Source: Costus lasius (lineage: Eukaryota > Streptophyta > Magnoliopsida > Zingiberales > Costaceae). Taken from it: a stretch of 64,000 nucleotides of DNA. The DNA is taken from the NCBI GenBank assembly GCA_027563935.2, contig JANVAS020000203.1:9548001-9612000 (forward strand). Reading direction: 5' to 3'. Of this stretch, positions 56,924 through 64,000 are shown one piece after another; position 1 is the stretch's first letter, and each line of letters starts with the position of its first letter. The notes below the pieces were generated by a model. It saw nothing but the letters and a program-made list of their open reading frames with translations. It had not been told where the DNA came from and ran no database searches. The translations under genes and the position numbers were made by a program.

Positions 56924-58081
56924 CTTATTATTCTAAAATCAAGAAATAAGAACTAACCTAATTTCTTACAGTGAGTTCCTATTATTCAATTTTAGGGTTC
57001 CAAGTTCTCAAGCAAGTCACTTTTCAGTTTATTGCGAAAACTCTAGAATTATGCATGATAATAAGAAAACGATCGAGAATCATAGAGCAATCTATCACAT
57101 AAGTAGAATCATCATAATAAAACTATTCTGATGAAAATAAAAGTTATCTAGTCATAAGAAATCAAAGTGAATTACTCTCCCATGTCCCAAAATATGATTA
57201 AGCTAGCATGGAAGAGAAAATATAATCAACCATAGTATCAAAGTGTCATAAATCAAAGATGAAGGAGAAATAACGTTACAACATGGCTGTAATGAAAATT
57301 ACAGCCGTAATTTTGGTTGAAAACTCATGGTGAACAGTGCCCGCAACCATTCTTTCAATGATTTCTGCTCCAATCGAGATCCTTTTGCTCTAAAACTTCT
57401 ATGATGCCCTCCCCTCCACCAGGCAAAACTTTAGTGTAAAATTTACGGCCTGAGGTGACCTCCACGCCTCTCGGCGCGTGGCCGAACCCTAGAGACGCCT
57501 CTGTTGATTGCTCCCTGAATAGTTCATAAAAATTAGGTCTTTTGCTCTCCTTATCTTCTCCTCATTGAGACGAGTCCGTAGCTTCTTTCGGATCTCAATT
57601 TGGAGGTCTGGATCTCCAGAAATTGTCTGCGCAAGAATCGGGCCCGGAAAAATCGTGTGTCCAGGTAGTAATTACGGTCGTAAAAAGCATTACGGCAGTG
57701 CCATAATTTTGGTTATGTGAATTCTGGGTCAAAATTATGGTACCCTAATATTCATTACAGCACTGCCATAATTTCTATGCAGAAAATTAAGGTACCATAA
57801 TTTTCATTGCACCCGGGGGTGTAATTTTTCAAACTTGCTCTAATTTGCATGAAAATTGGCGGGCGGCTTCGTTTTGACATCTGGAATCCATTCGTGCGCT
57901 CAAATCCTTCAAAATCCATCAAAATATATCACTTTTTACTTGAAATTCATGAAAAATAAGAAATTATGTAGATTCTGTAATATTTGACAAATAAGGCTTA
58001 AAAACAAAGAAAAGATCATAAATATGACACAAAAAGATATATAAAATGATATGAAATTTACTATAAATTTCGGTGTCATCA
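56924..58081 (-). repeat. Element F 3' LTR, partial
   Basis: Minus strand begins TGATGACACC at 58081 and runs to the junction at 56924, about two thirds of a full LTR. Palindromes here are mostly degenerate (57660-57800), for example TTACGGCAGTGCCATAA near 57685. Confidence 0.8.
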
Positions 58082-60422
58082 AACACATAAGGCTCAAACT
58101 TTCCTTGTCCTCAAACAAATACATAGAATAAAGAACATTGCTATGGAAAATATGTTTTTTTTATGAAAAGTAAACTTCTAAAATATAATCACTCATGAAA
58201 TATTCCATCAACTTTTTGCACAAAATTTTAGATAAATACATTATCCTCTGAAATTAATTTTTAAGATTCACAGCTTTGATCAAATAAAACTTCGCAACTC
58301 GCATAATAAAAAGAATTTCAGTTTCCCGAATTCACCTAATTTTCAGTTTAAATCTATCTTACTTTTGTTTACAGGAATATGATATCCAAAATCTTTTTCC
58401 ACAAAAAATTTTTCTTTTCTATTTTCTTTTTTTAATTTATTTTTTTTTTTTGGATGGCATATACCCACATAGATACATACTTTTTATTTGGACTTTAACT
58501 CTTATATTCGGTACCACTGTGAATTTTACACAGTGCCAAGTCAAGGAGTCTTTTTCTTTTTCTCTCTCTTTTTTTTTATAGACTTCAACCCATGTCTTGG
58601 GTACCACTGTCAATTTTGCACAGTGCCATTTAGGGGAGCCTCTCACTCTTTTTGTGGATCTTGGATTCTTTCTTCCCAACCAATAGTAAGATAAATTAAA
58701 CATCAACTAGGTTAATCAATTGACATCAATTCAAAATTTACACTCATATGCCCATTTTATTCAAGAAAGATGCTTCACTCTTTTTTTGCATTCATCAAAC
58801 AATATACCTACCCAAAAACCTTATGCATCAATCAATGTAGGATTTCAACAAGTAGATATATATTGAAGAAATAAATTCAACATAATAGGTATATCTCAAT
58901 TCATAAGCATGTATGCATGAACATTCATTGTCATAGAAAAATCTGCCCATCTTTCATCACATGGATTTAAGCCATCAAAAAATTTTTAAGCATAAATAAT
59001 ATTAAAATCAATGCAAAAGGTGTGAAGCTTCAAACTCAAACAATCATGGTCAGAAGTGTAACATGATAGAATCAAGCAAACACATCGAATAGAAATCTCA
59101 GTGAGCAAATAATGGATGCAACCATATAAAATAATCATGAATACAAGAGAGTGCAAACAATACTCACAAGACTATATAGCAAGCTCTGACCAAAAATACA
59201 TAAGGCTCAGACCAAAAATAGTGTCGGGGCAGATGTTGCTAGGTTTAAATATTTGCCTTTCGAAAATTTTACCTGCACAATTTATGGTACATAAGGCCCA
59301 TTTTAAAAATAGTCTCTAAAAATTAATAATGATAAAAAATATTTTTCTCAAAGAAGAATCAGAGATATCATCGATGGTCTAGAAGGGTGCTAGTGGAAAA
59401 AGCTGATGCACCCGAGAAGCAGAGGTGGAACAGAGGCTAGCTAAAATGCTGCTAGCAATGATGACGATGCCGACAGTAGAGTGAGTAATCTCTAGTGGCC
59501 TGCTAGAGACTACAGTCCTGGTGGTGAGATAGTCGGCTGGTGGGTGTTAGAGATAATGCTCCATAGATTAAAAAATCAGTCACTAATAAAGAGTCTGCTG
59601 CATAAATATATAAATAAATCGAAACAGAGGCAGCAGAAGAAGTTACAGGCTGCTGTGGTGATAATCCAGTGTCAAAGGCTGAAACCAGTGATGTTTGAGG
59701 CAGATGCAGTGGTGGCTAGAGGTGGAAGACAGTTGCTCTTGAGGATTTATGGATCTAAAGGCAAAAGAAGCAACAACATGTAGAAAGCAAACAGAGCAGC
59801 AAATAATTTTTTTTTTTAATTTAAAGTAGCCATAGCCAAGAATAAAATTTAATGATCCAAAAAGAAAATGAACAGAACTATGTGATAGAATGAAACATGT
59901 TCTTTTTGGATGTATGAAAATTAAAGGATCAAAATCTGTCAGGAATTTAGGGTATCGATAGAAAGAAGGCTACTCAGATTACAAAATGAAAAACTACACA
60001 GAATTTAATCAGAATTAAAAAGTTGCTATGTGTTATTAAATTGGCAGAAAATATTTTCATGAAAACAACTAATCCTCAAGATAGAATGAAACATGAACTT
60101 CATATTCCATGCGAAAAATCAGGGTTTCAAGTCATTAAAGCATGTTAAAAACATGCAGCAAAAACGCTAATCAGATTAGTTAAAAGAAAACTGCTGCAGA
60201 AATTAATCAAACTCAAAAAGTTGCTATGTGTTTTAGGACGATCCATGGACTTTAAAATTCAACAAAAATATCCAAATAATAGACAAAGATGAGTACTTCC
60301 ATGTCATGCCAAAGATAAAAAATTTTCGCAACCCAGTTTCTTAAAATCACTGCGAGAAAACACCTAATCAGATAAGCAGACTGCATAGTTGAAATTACGG
60401 GCGTAATATTACTTACGGCAGT
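58082..60422 (-). other. Element F 3' untranslated region
   Basis: Non-coding and collinear with the corresponding regions of D (39023-41500) and C. A poly-T tract lies near 58438-58450. It ends in TTACGGCAGT, half of a palindrome, exactly where the Tekay-like LTR starts. Confidence 0.65.
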
Positions 60423-61116
60423 TGTCACATCCCGTTATCTTAACCCCAAACAAGCAAGACAAGTCATAGAGAAACAGGATGTTATCATACAAGATCGATT
60501 CACATGCTAGGTAAAACCAAGTTCAAGAAAACACGATCTGAAAATTTTCGAGAATCCATACATAGAAACTCCACAAAACACAAATTTCATAAATGTACCT
60601 GCCACCACGCAATCCTTGCACTAGACATATGCAAGGCAACAATTATATCAAACCCATATAAAATCCATAAAATCCATAAATCACATAAATGACATAAAGG
60701 TACCTGCCACCAGGCAATACTTGCACTAGACATATGCAAGTTCACATTTATATCAAATCCGATTGCAAAAATACAAATCGACTTGGAATTCAAAACAAAA
60801 CCACAATGTCGATTCTATAACTTCAAAACTAACATCACATAACTCACATCAATATTACCAAACACCGAAACCAGGCCAAAGCCCGCGGTGACACAAAAAT
60901 CAAACTCTTAATACTGCCACATAACCGGCAACATAAGATCACTTCACATAGTTCACATAGTTCGGCCACAACCGGCCCCAGTTAATTAAGCACAAAAGTC
61001 TTATACATTAACCAGCATAATATCCATATCAACGCTAACTCAAGAAATGCGCCCCTGCTCTACACCTGAAAATAGTGAGGGAGTGAGCTACACAGCCCAG
61101 TGAGTGGATAGTCTCA
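60423..61116 (-). repeat. Tekay-like LTR fragment
   Basis: Plus strand starts TGTCACATCCCGTTATC, the reverse complement of a Tekay/Del LTR end, and breaks the F palindrome. It is interrupted at 61116 by copia-4. An internal near-duplication about 105 bases apart (CCTGCCACCA.GCAAT.CTTGCACTAGACATATGCAAG, split here by dots) occurs at about 60597 and 60701. No coding sequence. Confidence 0.6.
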
Positions 61117-62842
61117 TGTTGGGTCCCCTTCAAGGGGGAGCGCAAGCGGATAAAACCCCTTTCAAGAGGGGGGGGCCGAAAACCCTAAGTAAGGGTGGCG
61201 CATAATTCATTCTTGCATGAAGATGCTAGGGTTTCACAAATCGCATGTAATATGTTTTCATGATCAACTTCAAGCGATTGAATGGAACAAGAGGGAGTTC
61301 ATACCATAGCCATCGGATTGGATGGTGCCTTGGAATCAAGAGAACAAAAGAGGCCTCCTCCTTGTCGTCACACACAAGATGATCAAGGACTACTCTTTGA
61401 GATCCTTGTGCTAGCAAAGAGCTTCAAAGGTGCTTGTCGCGTGAGGATGATGAGAGATCAATCTCTTGCCGAGAGCTCCACACGACTTTCTTTTCTCACA
61501 CCCGTTTCGATATGATCAAAGCCAAGCGAAGTGAAGTCACACATTCAACGGCTTGGCGTTTAGGCGTTATGAAGAGAGGCTTTGATCACTTTCCTTAATT
61601 GGAAGTATGCGCTCATCAACAACCAAAACGCTATCACCATTCGAACCAAGCGTTCACATAAGTGAACCGGTTCGAATTTGGTTCACTTTGGTTCAATCAA
61701 TCTGGTCCAAAGACCACATGAAACCAGCCCAAGCCATGGTCTAGATCTCTCTGAACCAAATGGTTCAAGATCTAACCGTTGATCTCCTGATGCTTCTGAT
61801 CTCACCGATCTAGCATCACTTCTCTCGATCGAAGCTTACCGATCTCAAGCCCTAATCAATCAAACATGATCAGACCAGATCTCACTTACAATCAGAGATT
61901 ATATCCCTTTAAACTGAACCCAAACAATTCAGTCCACACGATCTGACTTAAGTAAGCCATATCATCAACTTGTGTGACCCTAAGGGTTTCCTTTAAATGT
62001 CGGTAATGACAACTTACGTTATCACGACCAGTGAGGGGTATCTAGCAACACATCACTGTCTCCCGATATAGAGGAAAGAGTCTTCCAAGACTACACCCAA
62101 AACACAGCACAAGTGTGAATCCATTTCACAAGGCTTACATGATTCCTTTGCCACTGGATGTTCTTATTGGACAAGCATGTCAAGCTTGTAGCTCCAATAT
62201 GATGAGCATGATCAGATCAGATGAACATAGTCATCTGGGTATGGCCATACACTATCTCAACCATCTCATACAGGGGGGCCCTTTAGAACATCACACTCCT
62301 TGAACAAGGAGACGGCAATCCTTTATCTATCACTAGTGTTCTAACCTGACTCATGATCATTATCCAAGATAGTTTATAATAATTATGTTTCAAATGATAT
62401 TGAACTACCTCAAAACAATGACAATCATCATTTAGAAACACAAGTGATCTCAAGTCAAAGGACATGTGCCACTTAGTGCAAACAAGGATCATTCATATTG
62501 TGACAAGCAATTGAATATCCTAGTAGGGTCTGTCTAGTACATCCAATGTACCCATGAGTCTACATATTATTCCATGCTCGAAGCATCCTATAAGATTAGA
62601 ACTCATATTAGTCTCAATCATATCAGGGCTGTCTCAAGTTCACCAAGATATCTCGACTAAGGACATTACAGCATGTCAGCCTAGCTGAACAGCTTTGAGA
62701 CATTAATCAGAAGTACACTTATTACAGCAGACAAGGTAGCAATCTGAATAATAACCATCCCTTTATAAACATAAGAGTTTATTACATGATACTTATACAA
62801 TCCCAAGGCCTCAAACATTAGCCTTAAGGGCATACCCCAACA
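61117..62842 (-). repeat. copia-4 3' LTR
   Basis: About 1726 bp. Minus strand starts TGTTGGGGTATGCCC at 62842. The outer end is taken as TGTTGGGTCCCC at 61117; TGGGTCCCC at 61120 is an alternative. It differs from the other copia LTRs mainly at this outer (U5) end. Confidence 0.82.
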
Positions 62843-62862
62843 ATCTCCCACTTGCACTTAAT

Positions 62863-63294
62863 CTAATGGTTGAGAAACCTCAAACCCATATTATTACAGT
62901 GCTTCTCATGCTTCTGCTGCGCCAGAGGCTTGGTAAGCGGGTCTGCCAGATTGTCATCTGTATGAACCTTGCAGATTTTGATCTCGCCTCGATCAATGAT
63001 CTCCCGGATCAAGTGAAACCGTCTCTGTATGTGCTTGGACTTCTGGTGCGACCGTGGTTCCTTTGCTTGTGCGATGGCTCCAGTGTTATCACAGAAGATA
63101 ACCAAAGGATCTGCACTCGAAGGAACAACACCAAGTTCTCTCACGAACTTACGAATCCACACTGCCTCCTTGGATGCTTCCGAGGCCGCAACATACTCGG
63201 CTTCTGTTGTGGAATCAGCAACAGTTGACTGTTTGAAACTTTTCCACACCACTGCTCCACCATTCAAGCTAAAAACATAGCCTGATTGCGATCG
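62863..63294 (-). pseudogene. copia-4 RNase H C-terminal part
   Basis: Matches residues from about 1150 to the end (1293) of the copia-2 polyprotein, including STTEAEYVAA, FCDNTGAIAQ and LADPLTKPLA, and ends at the same stop. The frame is open, but it lacks the first catalytic Asp and all of RT. Confidence 0.88.
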
Positions 63295-63317
63295 GGTTAT
63301 TCATGTTGGACATGGAA
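63294..63317 (+). repeat. Inverted filler segment in copia-4
   Basis: About 24 bases at the junction between the RNase H and integrase pieces. They are the reverse complement of 63690-63713, about 380 bases away in the same element. Confidence 0.75.
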
Positions 63318-63746
63318 CTTGTTAAAAGATTCACTTTTATGTCTCATTAAATAGACATACCCATACCTACTGAAATCATCAGTAAAGGTAATGAAGTACT
63401 GATAGCCACCTCTGGCATGTTTACTAAATGGCCCACACACATCACTGTGTATAAGGTCAAGTAAACTTGAAGCCCTTTGACCTTTATTAGGAAAAGGAGA
63501 CTTCGTCATTTTTCCCATTAAACAAGCTTTGCATGTATCAATCTCCTCATAGGAGAATGATCCCAGCAGTCCATGATCATGCAACCGCTTAATGCGCTTC
63601 TTGTTAATATGGCCTAAACGACTATGCCATAGCAAGGTGCTGTCATCAGCATACTTGGCTTTCTTATTATCAATGTTTTGTATAGAATATTCCATGTCCA
63701 ACATGAATAACCCATTGTTAATGGAACCAGTAGCATACACAATATT
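63318..63746 (-). pseudogene. copia-4 pre-integrase and integrase core fragment
   Basis: Corresponds to about residues 380-522 of copia-2: IVYATGSINNGLFMLD, zinc finger LLWHSRLGHINKKRI with TCKACLMGK, and first catalytic Asp in IHSDVCGPF. It stops after KSESFNKF, so the second and third catalytic acids are missing. Confidence 0.85.
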
Positions 63747-63756
63747 AATTGGAACC

Positions 63757-64000
63757 AGGCTGACGACGGATCCTTCCCGATCTTCGCGGTTCCCGTGATA
63801 TTTGAGCCTCAGGTTGCTGAGTAACCTGATCTTCCGGCTCAGGCACATCCAACTGTGCTTGACTACTTTGTCCCTCTTCTGGAATCTCATCCAGCTTTAT
63901 TTCTCTCCCACTGGCCTCTTGCAGAAGAAACTCCTTCTCAAGAAATATGGCCGTCCGAGCAACAAATACTTTGTTCTCTTTGGGATCGTAGAAATAATAA
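63757..64000 (-). pseudogene. copia-4 linker fragment between integrase and RT
   Basis: Corresponds to about residues 677-757 of copia-2 (YDPKEN..VFVARTAIFL, LLQEASGREIKLDE, REPRRSGRIRRQ). In the normal protein this lies after the fragment at 63318-63746; here it lies upstream of it. The joint at about 63747-63756 contains a few bases not found in either parent region. Confidence 0.8.

Larger units (their letters stand above)
56924..60422 (-). mobile_element. Truncated non-autonomous Athila-like element F
   Basis: An LTR (56924-58081, its inner end missing) is followed on the right by GAGCCTTATGTGTT (minus) and the same 3' untranslated landmarks as C and D: tandem TTGGCACT block (about 58495-58552 and 58585-58640) and the stretch at 60290-60360. 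The LTR includes the block around CACCCCCGGGTGTAA also found in the C 3' LTR. The element is cut on the left by the copia-3 junction and on the right at 60422 by a Tekay-like LTR, before any coding part. Confidence 0.78.
61117..64000 (-). mobile_element. Rearranged copia element 'copia-4', right end outside window
   Basis: LTR 61117-62842, polypurine tract, then gag-pol pieces in the wrong order. Reading on the minus strand from 64000: the linker after integrase, then the pre-integrase and integrase core, a short inverted filler, then the C-terminal RNase H. Most of RT and all of the upstream gag are absent from this window. It sits inside a Tekay-like LTR. Confidence 0.85.

Noticed and set aside
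1..64000. Endogenous pararetrovirus, DIRS or LINE sequences
   Set aside because: No movement-protein/coat arrangement, tyrosine recombinase or APE endonuclease motif was seen; all RT fragments fit Ty3/gypsy or Ty1/copia.

Overview
This window is plant nuclear heterochromatin made almost entirely of nested LTR retrotransposons; I found no host gene, tRNA, rRNA or CRISPR array. The organism should be a flowering plant with a repeat-rich genome. Evidence: plant-type Ty3/gypsy lineages (Tekay-like chromovirus and Athila) and Ty1/copia elements, a tRNA-Asp type primer binding site in Athila, tRNA-iMet type sites in copia, and 5-bp target duplications (TSDs). The species, and even monocot versus eudicot, cannot be decided from the sequence.

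Layout. (1) 1-4665: decayed Tekay-like chromovirus, + strand. (2) 4666-5411: remnant of an old copia-like LTR plus AT-rich DNA. (3) 5412-26669: Athila element 'B', +, decayed. Its 5' LTR is split by a solo LTR 'S' (6290-17447, TSD CACGC), which is itself split by copia element 'copia-1' (6610-15805, -, TSD TTGGT). (4) 26670-27010: a second copy of the remnant seen at 4.7 kb, then a possible CACTA-type terminus. (5) 27011-54758: an old minus-strand Athila 'E' broken into three pieces by element 'C' (28383-36063, +, TSD ATGCC) and element 'D' (37037-54610, -, TSD CATAC). D's 5' LTR is split by 'copia-2' (45156-54297, -, TSD ATTAC). (6) 54759-56923: 5' part of 'copia-3', +, joined abruptly to a truncated LTR of 'F' (56924-60422, -). 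(7) 60423-61116: Tekay-like LTR, -, interrupted by 'copia-4' (61117 to window end, -), which is internally scrambled.

Relative age follows the nesting: E is oldest, then C and D, then copia-2; B is older than S, and S older than copia-1. Copia-2 is the freshest insert: its 1703-bp LTRs are identical wherever I compared them, and it keeps one open 1293-residue Gag-Pol frame with all expected catalytic residues.

The most unusual content is in the Athila group. C, D and F belong to a non-autonomous family with no pol. Their single reading frame has a CCHC zinc knuckle, a coiled coil and a long acidic tail. Autonomous B and these elements share LTR arrays of perfect palindromes (TTACGGCASTGCCGTAA and TACGGTACCGTA), repeated GCACGAAAGTGA boxes, an LTR end that has swallowed an older primer binding site, and a duplicated block near the 3' LTR. 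A plausible reading is that B-type elements supply enzymes in trans to the C/D/F family; this is inference. The copia LTRs show a separate pattern: a hairpin beside the primer site keeps its stem while its sequence changes between copies.
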